Of a stretch of DNA of 64,000 bases, positions 44,405 to 55,729 are shown in pieces; the first letter of the stretch is position 1, and each line of letters opens with the position of its first letter. The notes beneath the pieces are model-generated. The model did not search any database, was not told where the DNA came from, and saw only the letters and a program-made list of their open reading frames with translations. Source of the DNA: Charina bottae (lineage: Eukaryota > Chordata > Lepidosauria > Squamata > Charinaidae). The position numbers and the translations under genes were made by a program. The stretch spans positions 68,857,963-68,921,962 of the forward strand of contig JALMGJ010000005.1 in the NCBI GenBank assembly GCA_023362775.1, given 5' to 3'.

Positions 44405-46690
44405 CTAGCTACAGTCAACTCTCGAGGCCAATTACTAAGGCTCAGTGGAGAAGTACCATCAGATAGTATGCTAGAAGATGCCAACAGAGCCCTCACGACA
44501 ATCGCTACTACCACTATAACTCAAACCAATGAACTAGTATACGCTACAGCCACTGTAATCCTGGAGATGCTTGGCTACATGATCAAGAAGAACAGCACTA
44601 CATACCCCTCCTGGAAAATGAGGTTGGAGGCTAAGATCCAGGCAACTCGGAGAGAAGTTAGTCAGCTGGTAGAACTACAGAAGGGTGTGGAGTTTAAGGA
44701 TAAGATTCAGCTACTGAAAAAATACAAGGGCATGACTATCTGAAGCCCTAGAGACTGCTAAACAAAGGCTCACAACACTGGCTACCAGGCTAAGGAGATA
44801 CACTAGAGAAGCAGAGGCCAAGAAGATAAATGCCCTGTTCATCAAAGAACCATCCAAGGTGTACTCCCAGCTGCAGTGCAAAAACACAGTAACAGCAGAG
44901 CCACCAACAGCAGAAAGGGAACAGTACTGGAAGAACATATGGGAGAAAGACAAGACACATAACACCAGTGCAAAGTGGCTGCAGGACCTGAGAGCAGACC
45001 ACAGAAATCTCCCAGAGCAGGAACCAGTCACCATCACAGTAGCAGATATCCAACAGTGTGTCAAGAACATGAAGAGCTGGACAGCACCTGGCCCAGTCCA
45101 CACCTACTGGCTAAAGAAAGTAACAGCAGTGCATGAACGCCTAGCAGCACAGATGAACCAGCTGCTAGCAGCAGGCTCCCACCCAGACTGGCTAACACAA
45201 GGTAGGACAGTGCTGATCATGAAAGACCCCAACAAGGGAACAACACCGGCCAACTACCGGCCAATAACCTGCCTCCCCACAACATGGAAAGTCCTATCAG
45301 GCATCATAGCTGCCAAGCTGCAGGACCATATGGGCCAGTACATGAGCACAGCTCAGAAGGGCATTGGGAACAACACCAGAGGCTCCAAACACCAGTTGCT
45401 CATAGATAGAGCAGTCGCCCAAGACTCAAGGTCTAGACAGACCAATCTGAGCACAGCCTGGATTGACTACAGGAAAGCCTATGACTCAATGCCACACACA
45501 TGGATCTGTGAATGACTGGCACTATACAAAGTCAACAGGACACTAAGGACCTTCCTCAAGATCTCAGTGGGACTGTGGAAGACAACTGGAAGTCAACTCA
45601 AGACAGCTCGCACAAGTGGCCATCAAGTGAGGCTGCTGATGTGATGACCCGGAAGCTCCTCCCAATGTACGGAGGCTTTCACCCCAAGTCCAACACCCAG
45701 AAACTGTACACCAGCCAGAAAGAGGGCGGGGTCTGGTGAGTGTCAAAGCCACTGTCCTGGATGAGACCCAGAACATCCAGGGGTACATCAGTAAGATGGC
45801 ACCTAAAGATGAGCTGCTGAGAGAATGCCTGAAGCAGCAGCAGACATGGAAGAAAGATCAAGCAGAGGAAGTGCCATGGCAAGACAAGACCCTGCATGGG
45901 ATGTACCATCGACAGATAGCTGAGGTGGCTGACATTGGGAAATCCTACCAGTGGCTGAAAAGGGCTGGACTAAAAGACAGCACTGAGGCATTGATCATAG
46001 CAGCACAAGAACAGGCACTAAGCACCCGATCCATAGAAGCAGGGTTCTACCACACTAGACAGGACTCAAGGTGCAGACTGTGCAGAGAGGCCTCAGAGAC
46101 AGTCCAACACATAGTGGCAGGGTGTAAGATGCAGGCAGGAACAGCATACACTGAACGGCACAACCAAGTAGCTGGCATTGTGTACAGGAACATCTGCACA
46201 GCGTATGGGCTAGACCCTCCCAAGTCCAAATGGGAGATTCCACAGAAGGTCGTGGAGAATGACAGGGCTAAGATCCTATGGGACTTCCAGATCCAGACAG
46301 ACAGGCAGGTACTGGCCAATCAACCAGACATCGTGGTAGTAGACAAGGACCAGAAGACAGCGGTGGTAATAGATGTAGCGGTGCCAAGTGACAGCAAGAT
46401 CAGGAAGAAAGAGTATGAGAAGCTGAAGAAGTACCAGGGCCTGAAGGAGGAACTAGAGAGGATGTGGAAAGTGAAGGCCAAAGTGGTCCCAGTGGTGGTA
46501 GGAGCACTCGGGGCTGTGACTCCTAAGCTGGAAGAGTGGCTCCAAACAGATCCCAGGAGCAACATCAGAGTTCTCTGTCCAGAAGAGTGCAGTGTTAGGA
46601 ACAGCTAAGATACTGCGCAGAACCCTCAAACTCCCAGGCCTCTGGTAGAGGACCCGAGGTAGAGGAAGACACATACCACCCATAAGGGTG
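44405..46690 (+). pseudogene. R4-clade LINE, internally deleted
   Basis: The plus strand encodes an R4-type (R2-like) retrotransposon protein in broken frames. 44405-44743 is N-terminal; 44753-45511 runs through QCVKNMKSWTAPGP and NYRPITCLPTTWKVLSG to RT motif A AWIDYRKAYDSMP. After a TGA (45513) a short stretch (LALYKVNRTLRTFLK) leads to a deletion near 45630 that removes motifs B and C. The rest (about 45636-46608) carries RKLLPMYGGFHPKS, a CCHC finger (CRLCREASETVQHIVAGC) and the restriction-enzyme-like endonuclease QPDIVVVDKDQKTAVVIDVA. A one-base shift near 45735 separates the final 290-codon frame. Non-functional: RT core missing. Confidence 0.88.
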
Positions 46691-47019
46691 AGAAGGGAAT
46701 TTTTATATATATATATCTCCTGTTTACTCTTATGGAAGATTTTTTTCCCAAGATAATTACCTATTTATTGAGGGGGTCATCGTACATTCAAACAAAAGAG
46801 TCTATTAAAACAAAGAATTGAAGTACAAATGACTGCACACCTTTTGCAGAGGGTGGATTCCTTCAAAATTAGCCACTGCTTGCTGGAAGTTCTTCGACTT
46901 GAACCCTTTTTTTTAAGGGCTAAACACAGCTGCTCTCCCTTTCCTTCCCTTCCCTGTCTCTTCCCCTCCTCTAATTTCTATTTTAGTTTTGTTCCCACCC
47001 CTTGTCACTTCCTCTTAAC
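46691..47019. other. No recognised gene
   Basis: Short spacer with pyrimidine-rich runs between the R4 element and a PLE. Confidence 0.5.
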
Positions 47020-47129
47020 CCATCCATATTCTCTGTAGCTTGAATCATGTCAACTGGATTTCTATTTTCTCAGTGGAAACGTTTCGCTCCTTATCCAAGG
47101 AGCTTCTTCAGTCTGAGCAAAGTTGGTAA

Positions 47130-47470
47130 AGTAAAGGTAAAGGTTCCCCCCCGCACATTTGTGCAGTCGTGTCCGACTCTAGGGGCCGGTGCTCATCTCC
47201 GTTTGTTAGCCGAAGAGCCAGCGTTGTCCGAAGACGCTTCCGTGGTCATGTGGCCGGCATGACGCGCGTGGAACGCTGTTACCATCCCACCGAAGTGGTA
47301 CCTATTCATCTACTTGCATTTGCATGCTTTCGAATTGCTAGGTTGGCAAGAGCTGGGGCGAGTGCGGGAGCTCACTCCGTCATGCAGGGCTAGGGATTCG
47401 AACCTCCGAACTTGCGATCTTCCGATCGACAAGCCTGGCGTCTTAACCGCTGAGCCACCGCACCCCTCTT
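47130..47470 (-). mobile_element. tRNA-derived SINE inside the PLE
   Basis: Same family as 42312-42647: minus-strand head TGGCTCAGCGGTTAAGACGC, B box GGTTCGAATCCC, body GCATGCAAATGCAAG, end TACCTTTACTTTA. Duplication AAAGTTGGTAA/AAAGTTAGTAA at 47119-47129 and 47471-47481. It interrupts only the left arm of the PLE palindrome, so it is younger. Confidence 0.92.
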
Positions 47471-47618
47471 AAAGTTAGTAAGGGAATCCTAAATATGTTT
47501 CTAGGTAGCTGTGTGACCTTACACCTGGGGCTAGGTCATGGTTATATTGAGATGTTATTTTAAGTCCTTTTATCATCTAAAGGAGGATCGTTAAGATCAC
47601 CATGCTGCTGTTGAGCTT

Positions 47619-47830
47619 GTGAACACCACAGGACCAGAGTCAGCAGTTTATCTTCATCTAAAGGAAAAAGGACACTCATTTGAGGACATTAATGTTCACA
47701 TTTTAGACAGAGAAGATAGGTGGTTTGAGAGAGGGGTCAAGGAATCCATTTATGCCAACTTGGAAAATCCTTCCTTGAATAGAGGTGGGGGCCTCAGGCA
47801 CAATCTTTCCCCCATCTTCCTCCCTGCTTT
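47619..47830 (+). pseudogene. PLE GIY-YIG endonuclease, C-terminal part
   Basis: The frame reads NTTGPESAVYLHLKEKGHSF, then VHILDREDRWFERGVKESIY (with the catalytic-type Glu) and NLENPSLNRGGGLRHNLSP. This is the end of a Penelope-type GIY-YIG nuclease of a subfamily different from the one at 12.3 kb. The GIY-YIG signature itself is missing because the copy is truncated upstream; the first codons are left-arm sequence. Confidence 0.85.
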
Positions 47831-48010
47831 GTCTTCTGTGCCTAGGAAGATTAAGACCATTTCACAAGCTCAACAGCAGCATGGTGATCTTAACGATCCT
47901 CCTTTAGATGATAAAAGGACTTAAAATAACATCTCAATATAACCATGACCTAGCCCTAGGTGTAAGGTCACACAGCTACCTAGAAACATATTTAGGATTC
48001 CCTTACCAAC

Positions 48011-48062
48011 TTTGCTCAGACTGAAGAAGCTCTTTGGATAAGGAGCGAAACGTTTCCACTGA
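48011..48062 (+). ncRNA. Hammerhead-like ribozyme motif (PLE)
   Basis: CTCAGACTGAAGA, hairpin GCTCTTTGGATAAGGAGC, then GAAACGTTTCC and CACTGAG, which can pair partly with the upstream CTCAG to form stem I. The mirror copy on the minus strand is at about 47071-47120. Same layout as at 22980-23030. Confidence 0.6.
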
Positions 48063-48149
48063 GAAAATAGAAATCCAGTTGACATGATTCAAGCTACAGA
48101 CAATTCCACCTGGATGACTGAGAACCTTCATAGACACCATCCATATTCT

Positions 48150-48818
48150 GTTCTGTTGTCTTTTTTGCTATTTCTGCTGAAAAGAGGGAAGACTATGTGT
48201 GTCTATATGCATTTGTTTCTGTTTGTGAGGGGCTTTCGTTTGGTTGGTATACTGTAAATAGATAGGGATTTTTTTGAAATGGCAGTTCAAAAAATAATTG
48301 GCTCCTGACAATTACATATACATACTTGCATATATTCACACACTTATGTAGAATCTTACATTCCCACATTTTTTGGGTAGGTGGAGAATCTCTGATTAGT
48401 TTCAACTGGACCTGGCGAACCTGAGTTGACAAGATGGGGAAGCTGAGCATTGCACAAGATTGTCTGTGTGTGTATTCATTCGCTGTCTCTCTCCTTCATA
48501 TATATGTTGCACTGTTAAATGCAATCAATCAGTGAAATTGAATTTACAATCATAGACCAAAATTCTGGGAAACATCAACAACAGACATGTTATAAACTAA
48601 AATATTAAAAGAGAAAAATATAACTAATTGGCTTTTGACATGGAACAATCTATGAGAACTCAATTATACCCAGAGTTGCCTTACAGCAGTGGTGACTGAA
48701 CAGTATTTTGCTACCTTTTTTGAAATTTCTAAGGATTGATCAGTTAATAGAAAAAACGTTTTCCATGGTACACTTGGAGTGATTTACTAGGAGGGTGATA
48801 TTAATTCAGGACTCAGTG
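48150..48818. other. No recognised gene
   Basis: About 670 bases of AT-rich sequence. Confidence 0.5.
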
Positions 48819-48820
48819 TA

Positions 48821-49563
48821 CAGCTAGTCCTCGCTTATCGACCATTTGTTCAGTGACTGTTCAAAGTTACAACAGCGCTGAACAAATGGTAGTTATGATC
48901 AGCCCTTGAAGTTACGGCTGTTGCAGCGCCCCCGTGGTCACATTATCAAAATTCAGGCACTTGGCAGCCCACCCACGTTTATGACTGCAGCATGCGCTTC
49001 TACTCTCCCCACCTGCCTGTCTCCCCCCCATCTCTGCCCTTTTGGCTGCCCTGCACTCTGCCACCCCTGCTGCCCCCAGCTGACCTTTGCTGCCTTCTTC
49101 CTCCCGCTGCTGACACGCACCCAGCCAAGGCAGCTGGTGGCCCTTCACAAGGTTGTGCGAGGCCTCCCAACGCCATGGGGAGGACTTACGCAACATCACG
49201 GAAGCCTCATGTGGCATTGTGGAGGCCTCACAGGTCCTCACAAAGGGCCAGCAGCTGCCTCAGCCGGGTGCGCCTTGCCAGCAGCGGGAGGAAGAAGATG
49301 GGGAAGGTCAGCTGGGGGCAGGGGCAGCAGAGTGCAGGATGGCCGAAAGGGCAGAGATGAGAGGGAGATAGGCGGGTGGGGGGAGTTGAAGCGGAGGCGA
49401 GCGTGGCAGGGCAGGAGAAGTGTGAGGTCCTGGCCTAACGACCACAACCGGGACTACCGAAATTGCCGTTGCTAAGCAGTCACGTGATGTTTTGCCTAAC
49501 AACCGCATTGCTTAGTGATGGAAATTCTGGTCCCAATTAGGGTTATGAAGTGAGGACTACCTG
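48821..49563. mobile_element. Tc1/mariner-type fold-back MITE, 743 bp
   Basis: Ends CAGCTAGTCCTCGCTTAT and, reverse-complemented, CAGGTAGTCCTCACTTCAT, both abutting TA (48819-48820 and 49564-49565). Outer 130 bases match the MITE at 24781-25203; the middle is GC-rich. The whole element is one imperfect palindrome centred near 49192 (for example 49081-49090 AGCTGACCTT... against 49299-49320). The 189-codon plus-strand frame across it is an artefact of GC content. Confidence 0.82.
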
Positions 49564-49566
49564 TAT

Positions 49567-51850
49567 GGTACAATGGACAGCTTAGCAGAACGTCTGATGT
49601 TGATTCCACAACACCCTCTACACAGGGAAGGGAAGGTTGCTATATTTCCTTTCTAGAACCCCTGATGACAAGGCATTCAGCCTGTTGAGAGTAAAAGCCC
49701 TTTCGTGAGAGAAAGGATATTGTATAAATACTTAGGGATAGATAAAGGCCTGTTCCAAAGGCCAATGTTACAATAGTGAGAGATTCTGCTCCTGTCCTTC
49801 TGTAAATCTAGATTGAGGATATGTTTAATCTCTTAATGCTAGGCCCTCTCAGACCCTGAGAGTGTTATCAGTGATTGAGCTGAGAATCCACTGTAGGATA
49901 ACTCCAAAGCTATACTTTTTTTTCCATTTGGAGTTGAACTTGTTGACAATGATTAGGTGGGATAGAGATCTCTCCCCCCAAAATTAGTTTTTGCAAGTAT
50001 TTTAATCAGCAGATCCTCATGCAAATCTCGACTGACATACAACCTAGCTACAGTCTCAAGCTTGCACTGGAAATGCAGTGAGGGACAGAAAGCATTGCTC
50101 TTAAGAACTTGGACTGGATTGCCTCCAGATTTTTTGCATCTTTCTATGCAGAAATTTCTGTGCCATAAAGTATTCAATTCAGCACTTTGGCTCTGAAAAG
50201 CGTGATTAGAGTGGGAACATAATTATTTTCATGGTGCTTGGCAAATCTGATTTTCTGCAAGTCTTTTTGGCAAATCTTTTTGTGCAAGTTCCAATGAAAT
50301 AGTTTCTTCTTTGTTATTTCTAGGTATTGGAGGATTGAAACACAATTCATAACTTTTTTAAAGTCACATGAATCTGTGGCTGTTGTGGGTCTTCCGGGCT
50401 GTGTGGCCGTGTTCTGGAAGTTGTGGTTCCTAACGTTTCGCCAGCATCTGTGGCCAGCATCTTCAGAGGGCAGGAGCACAGATAGAAGCAAAATCTCTGT
50501 GATTTTGCTTCTATCTGTGCTCCTGCCCTCTGAAGATGCTGACCACAGATGCTGGCGAAACGTTAGGAACCACAACTTCCAGAACACGGCCACACAGCCC
50601 GGAAGACCCACAACAGCCATTGAACTCCGGCTGTGAAAGCCTTCGACAATACATCACATGAATCTGATTGCTTTGATTTTCCATTAATGGAGGACATTAG
50701 CATGTCATTTTTAATATGATCACTTTTGTTTTACTATAATTCATTTTTAGTTTTTCTTCCCTACAATAAGTGTCTAAAGCTCATGAATTCCATTGAAGAC
50801 CAGCTTGTATTAGGGAGAGGATAATCACATCTTCTGTGTAAAGCAAAATAGATATTGGTTTATTTGTTAACATTAATTTCACTTTTTGTTAGGGCTTGAC
50901 TTATGGAATTGATATAATGACTAAATTAAAAGGGACTAAAATTCAAGTTTATTTAACTCCTTTTACAATGGGAATGTGGACTGAAAGAACTCCACTCACT
51001 GTTCATCTGATTTCCTTCATAATTATCATTGCATTATGATTAATCTAAGAAGACAATAATCCGTAGATGTGTTTAATGTTTCCCACCACAGTCTCTTCCT
51101 AGAGATCAAACCAAAAGCCATCTTCAAATTTACGAAAACAGCAAAAGGGGAATTTCAAGATTGAGAGAAATATTTTTCCACCAGTTGGTTTAGGTTAATA
51201 TATTGATCTATGGTTGATTGTCCTGTTTGGAATTCTGCTTGTTCATCAGCCAAGACTAGCTGTTGCTCTAATCAATCAGTGTGCATCTTATGAAGATATT
51301 TGGCATTAAATTTACTAATAATACTTAAGGGACTGATTGGACAGAAGTCAGCAGAATTAGATTTATCACTTTAAATCTATCACTAGATTGGGACTGTGAT
51401 AGAACAACACCAGCCTTTGGTCATCTGTATACAGCAATCAGTGTGTGTGAAGAGAGAAGTCAATATAGGGGATCATCACTCTGTATTAGGTTTTATTAGT
51501 TCTGCTGCAATCATATCTCCACTGGCTGCCTTCCCATTTTTTAATAGGGCTATGAGTTTGGAAGTTTTCGACTGGAGGCCAGTCATGAAGGGAGTTTACT
51601 GTTAATTTGGGGGTGGGGGTGGTAAGACTCATTTAAGCCAACACTAAAAAGACTGTTAAAATTTTCAATCCATTTAACAGGAGGAATTATACTTTGTGCT
51701 CTGGCAATGATTTGTGATGTTGAGTTGGCAATAAACTGCCAGAAGGCAAAATAATTTTTCTCTTTAACCGCTTGCACCAATTTTCCCATTTTCCATTTGC
51801 AATTTTTAAAAAGTTTAATAAAGTTATATTCTTTAATTTTTAAAATTCAT
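49567..51850 (-). pseudogene. LINE-X copy 2, RT and C-terminus
   Basis: Minus strand, from upstream: FIANSTSQIIARAQSIIPPVKW (51.6-51.8 kb), an RT finger and motif-A region AEFQTGQSTIDQYINLNQLV and PFAVFVNLKMAFGLI (51.1-51.3 kb), the post-RT region FAKHHENNYVPTLITLFRAK (50.2-50.3 kb), AIQSKFLRA equivalents (50.0-50.1 kb) and a decayed knuckle VEGVVESTSDVLLSCPLYH (49.57-49.62 kb). Many frameshifts. The PLE at 50377-50653 is inserted in it, and the MITE lies at its 3' side. Confidence 0.65.
50377..50653. mobile_element. Palindromic PLE insertion with 13-bp target duplication
   Basis: Two inverted copies of a second PLE 3' region meet near 50497 with a TCTGT loop. The arms include TGGCTGTTGTGGGTCTTCCG and its inverse and are nearly identical for about 115 bases. 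Flanked by TCACATGAATCTG at 50364-50376 and 50654-50666. The right copy extends further (GAACTCCGGCTGTGAAAGCC). A degenerate hammerhead-like CTGAAGA...GCGAAACGTTAG lies at 50530-50565 and inverted on the left. Confidence 0.9.
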
Positions 51851-52114
51851 ATTGAAGATGGTGGCCACAATTCCTGTAAGAACTCTAGAATATAACTAAT
51901 TTAGCCTTGGCTTTTATATATTCTCAATTAAACCAAGGTTTGTGAGGTTTTAACTCTGACTAGCTGCAGCCTTAACTTTTAAAGAGTCCTGAATTGAGAT
52001 AATCAGAGGATGGTAGGTATCTAAAATGTCAGCTTAGACTTTGAATGACATAAGGATTGTTTACATTGGGAGGGTAATAATGATTTTAAAAATAGGGAAA
52101 TAGCCATATTTCCA
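51851..52114. other. No recognised gene
   Basis: AT-rich spacer between two LINE-X copies; may be decayed LINE-X sequence. Confidence 0.4.
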
Positions 52115-53335
52115 AATCAAATCAAATCAATTTTTATTTGGTCATAGACCAGCAGATAAAACAGAAGATTCATATCTAATTAGAATAAAAGGAAAAACAT
52201 TTAAAATTCTAAAAAAATCTAAGAAAAATTAGAAGAGATACTGCGGTGTTCTATACAAACTATAGAACAATACTTAGCTGTGGTCAACAAAATAAAATCA
52301 GATTGGTCTGATAGTAACAACTTAAGATATAACAAATCTGAAGGACCTGGATATTTAGTAAAGAATGGAGATAATAATTCCTGGCGAGCATCTACATAGA
52401 TAGGATAATACAAAATGATGTTGTTCCATTGTTTCAATTACTCCTCTGCCACATGGGCACAGTCTTTGTTCAAAAGGGATGTTTTGGTATCTCCCTTCAA
52501 TAACAGCTGTTGGAAGGACATTGAATCTAGCCAAAGATAAAGCCCTTCTAAATTTCGGAAACATTATGCAGCTAAGATATCTGGCTGGTTGGAGAAGATG
52601 TGCAGAATGGCCCAAAAAAGTGTTTTTAGATAGAACTGAACAATCTGATTGCAGCTCTAAATCAATGGCCCGGTAGCTAGTGCATGTTCATAGCCCATCA
52701 GGGTGATGGCTGCCCATGAAAAGCCATATAATTGCAGTTTGGCATGTATTGCCTGGCACCAAGAGGACTGAAAGCTATCAGTCATAATCAAAGGGGACCA
52801 TATCAAATTTATTTGACTATCTTATTTGGAAATTATCATCAGTAGTCGTGTCATCCTTGTTCTTTTGCCTATTTCCCACAGAGGAGAATATCACTATTTG
52901 GGTGGAAAAGAACTTTAAAATTTCTAAAGTATGTAGAGGGATTAGGGGATACTTTCATGGAATCAATTTTACCTGTTTCCATGAGCCCCCCCCCCAAAAA
53001 AACACCCCCAAACCCTTTGAACCATTCATCAGTTGCACCATTTAAATTGAATAGTCCAAATTTTCTTTTTTAGAAAAAAATTTGGCCGGCCTTGTTAATT
53101 CCATTGTCCTTGGAGCAGCATTCTCTGACATTATTTAATTTATTAAATCTAAAACCAGCCTGATAAATTCAGAAAGAGCTTAATTGTTATCGCCTAATCT
53201 TACTAAAATCAATTTGGCACTGGGAAATTTGAATAGCAGCTCTAATAAATAGTCCTCAAATTGATTTTGTAAAATTTGATATCCTCTCACTTTATTTAAC
53301 ACTAATGGAATAGTTGGTTCTATTAAATTGAATTA
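52115..53335 (-). pseudogene. LINE-X copy 3
   Basis: 3' end at 52115-52150 (minus strand CTGGTCTATGACCAAATAAA, then TTGATTTGATT repeats). The C-terminal frame 52355-52615 has RRALSLARFNVLPTAVIEGR and the knuckle RLCPCGRGVIETMEQHHF. The far upstream part (53.2-53.3 kb) contains LLFKFPSAKLILVRLGDNN, which looks like the endonuclease Asp/Asn motif of the same protein, so the intervening RT appears deleted. Confidence 0.65.
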
Positions 53336-53574
53336 AAATTCTTTGTCAAAGTTCATAGGAAATCACTATGTGGCATGTGAATACAAAGTTTTTGGCTGAG
53401 TGAAAGAATGACAGCTGTGTGTGAAATTTATGCCTGTTAATTTTATTATTTATAACCAAAATCATTATTCGGACTGTTTGGAAAAGTTGAGCGAAAGGAT
53501 AGTTTGATGATTTTGAGATAGAGGAGTGTTGACATTTGTTGTTGACAAAGTTCCAAAATGAATATTTTTTCACT

Positions 53575-53820
53575 AGCCAGTTTGGTCTAGTAGTTAAGGC
53601 AGTGGGCTAGAATCCAGGAGACTGAGAGTTCTAGTCCTGCCTTAGGCATGAAAGCCGGCTGGGTGACCTTGGGCCAGTCCCTCTCTTTCAGCCCACCCAC
53701 CTCACAAGGTTGCTGTTGTGGGGAAAATAGGAGGAGGAAGGAGTATTAGGTATGTTTGCCACCTTGAGTTATTTAGAAAAATAATAAAGGCGGGATAGAA
53801 AATAAATAAATAAAATAAAT
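53575..53820 (+). mobile_element. tRNA-SINE with L2-like tail
   Basis: AGCCAGTTTGGTCTAGTAG head, GAGAGTTCTAGTCCTGCC B-box-like block, GGTGACCTTGGGCCAGTC, GGAGGAGGAAGGAGTATTAG and AATAAAGGCGGGATAG plus (AAAT)n. Plus-strand copy of the family at 11.4 and 32.6 kb. It sits between LINE-X copies 3 and 4; AATATTTTT-like sequence lies on both sides. Confidence 0.9.
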
Positions 53821-53821
53821 A

Positions 53822-54910
53822 TTTTTATTACAGTCACTGACCAGAGTTGCAAACAAAAACACATTAAAAATAAAAATAAAGTAAAACCAAAACAAGATAA
53901 AATATTACAATTGTTGGTGGGTTCATCAGTGGATAATCAAAGTCTGCCTACTTTTACAGGCAGTGTAACAAAATTTAGCTACGTTCAAGGAGACTGAATC
54001 ATACTGATCTGATAACAACAGCTGTACATTAAAAAGATCAGAATTTCCCAGGTGTTTTACCAGGTAAGGAGTTATAAGGCAGGTCCTTATAGAGGGTACA
54101 GTATAGCAGGACATGAGCTGTAGTTTCAACAGCCCCTTGTCCACAGGGGCAGTCACAGCTCATAGGGGACTTCAGCTCTCCAAAACTGCTGTGGGGAGAA
54201 TGTTGAAGCATGCTAAAGTTAGTGCTCTTCAGAATTTGGAAACAGTTGTGTGTGTAAGTATCTCACTGGTTTGTGAAAAGGGGCTTGACTGCTCAGAAAA
54301 GTGTTCTTAGGTACAGCAGACTGGTCCTGCTGGGCTTCCAAGTCTTTGATACGTTGTTTAAATGTGCAGAGTGCATGCTCATAACCCATCATTAGGAACG
54401 CCTCCCTGGAAAAGCCAAGATGTTGAAGTTTTCATGAGATTGTCCTGAACCATATTGATTTGTAACTGTCCTCAATAAAGAAAGAACTCAAACCTGTGGG
54501 AAAGAACAGTAACTTCAACCAATGTGCTATGATACAGGTCCATGCATCCATTTCGACTTTAGACAGCCCAGCCCAGCCCTGCCTCCCTCTTTAATACTAC
54601 ATTAAGAGGCTACCTGGAATGTAGCCATTAGGAATTTTAGACTGGACCCTTTCAAGAGGAATAAAGGAAGAGTAAGGTCCTAGCTGGGCATCAAAAAGTA
54701 GTTGTGTGCGAGCCTTAGTTGAATATAGCTTCAGTGCTGCTGGGACATGCTGTATCCCTCTGGTGAAGTGAAAAAATTGAATTGCAGCCACTGTTTTTTG
54801 AGCATTTTGCATAACGTAGTTTTGGTGTGCAACAAAGTTCCATTTCTGCAGCAGTCTGAGATCTGATTTTCTTCTCAACTGGTGTCTCAAGCAACTCTCC
54901 ATGGGGCGGG
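53822..54910 (-). pseudogene. LINE-X copy 4, C-terminus
   Basis: Minus strand: MESCLRHQLRRKSDLRLLQK (54.9 kb), then QFFHFTRGIQHVPAALKLYS and QLLFDAQLGPYSSFIPLERV (54.6-54.8 kb), an internal decayed part, a CPCG-type knuckle region near 54.1-54.2 kb, and the final NSDLFNVQLLLSDQYDSVSL frame (53926-54156). The 3' tail is near 53822-53880. Broken by several stops. Confidence 0.7.
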
Positions 54911-55729
54911 GTGGTGGTGATGTTTACAAGTGCAGCTTAACATTTCATGTAACTCACCTAGTTTTTTATTAATAACCTGTAAATTCTGGAGTATCAGCAC
55001 CACTATCTGCAGGGAAGATGCTCTATCTAGCTATAAGCTCTATAGAGATCTTAGGGGTATTACCTTGTTCACATATTTTAATTATCTATGGACTCTTAGC
55101 TAAGATGGAGTTTATGATTGGGGGTGGAGGCAACTTGTATTATCCTCTTCCTCAGTATCTGATTGCTTAATGAGAATTATTTATCATCACTCACTGTAAT
55201 GCTTTACTTGGGATTCCTCAATTTTCTGTTCCTTTGAAGCTTTTTAGGGTTTATTGGATTGGAATTAGTTCTTTTTTCCTTCTTTCCCACCTGGACTGGA
55301 AAGCTTTAAGAGTGCTATACCAGTTGTTACAATGCAGTGGAACTCAGTCTTTCCACAGTCAAGGATGTTTATCGAGTAGAAAAGTAGATACAGATACACA
55401 AGTACGTGGCCCAGTGAACCAAGGACATGGAGGAGTTGATACCCATTGCTGCTTCGACTAGCAGTAAATGGAGGTATTGCACAGTGCTTCTTGGCAGTGT
55501 ATTCATCTTAAGTATTTGTTATCTGGTTTACAAGGTCCGAAGTGATCACTGCTTCTGAAGTTCCACATAGTTAAAGATCCTGGAGGAATTATCTAAGCCA
55601 ATGACCCTTCTTTATATGAAGGAACCTCATGAAATTATTTATGTATGCGTCTTTCAAATAACAAGCTTGAATGTCCTGTCTTGGTAAGTCAGACCACTTT
55701 CTATGATGTTAAAGTGGGTTTAGTACAGC
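54911..55729. other. No recognised gene
   Basis: About 800 bases with no recognisable feature; possibly decayed retroelement sequence. Confidence 0.45.

Larger units (their letters stand above)
47033..48136 (+). mobile_element. Penelope-like element with inverted terminal copies
   Basis: Flanked by CCATCCATATTCT at 47020-47032 and 48137-48149. The right part is a 5'-truncated PLE: endonuclease segment (47619-47830) then a 3' region of about 290 bp ending TTCATAGACACC. The left part (47033-47620, excluding the SINE) is the reverse complement of most of that 3' region, so the insertion is a large fold-back with the coding piece in the loop. A SINE sits in the left arm. The structure repeats at 22.9 and 50.4 kb with related or different PLE tails. 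Confidence 0.88.

Noticed and set aside
48906..49475. 189-codon open frame plus overlapping frames on both strands
   Set aside because: GC-rich palindromic MITE interior lowers stop frequency in all frames; no domain, and the arms give mirrored frames.
50174..50636. Open frames on both strands sharing the same N-terminus
   Set aside because: They are mirrored reads of the PLE palindrome, not genes.
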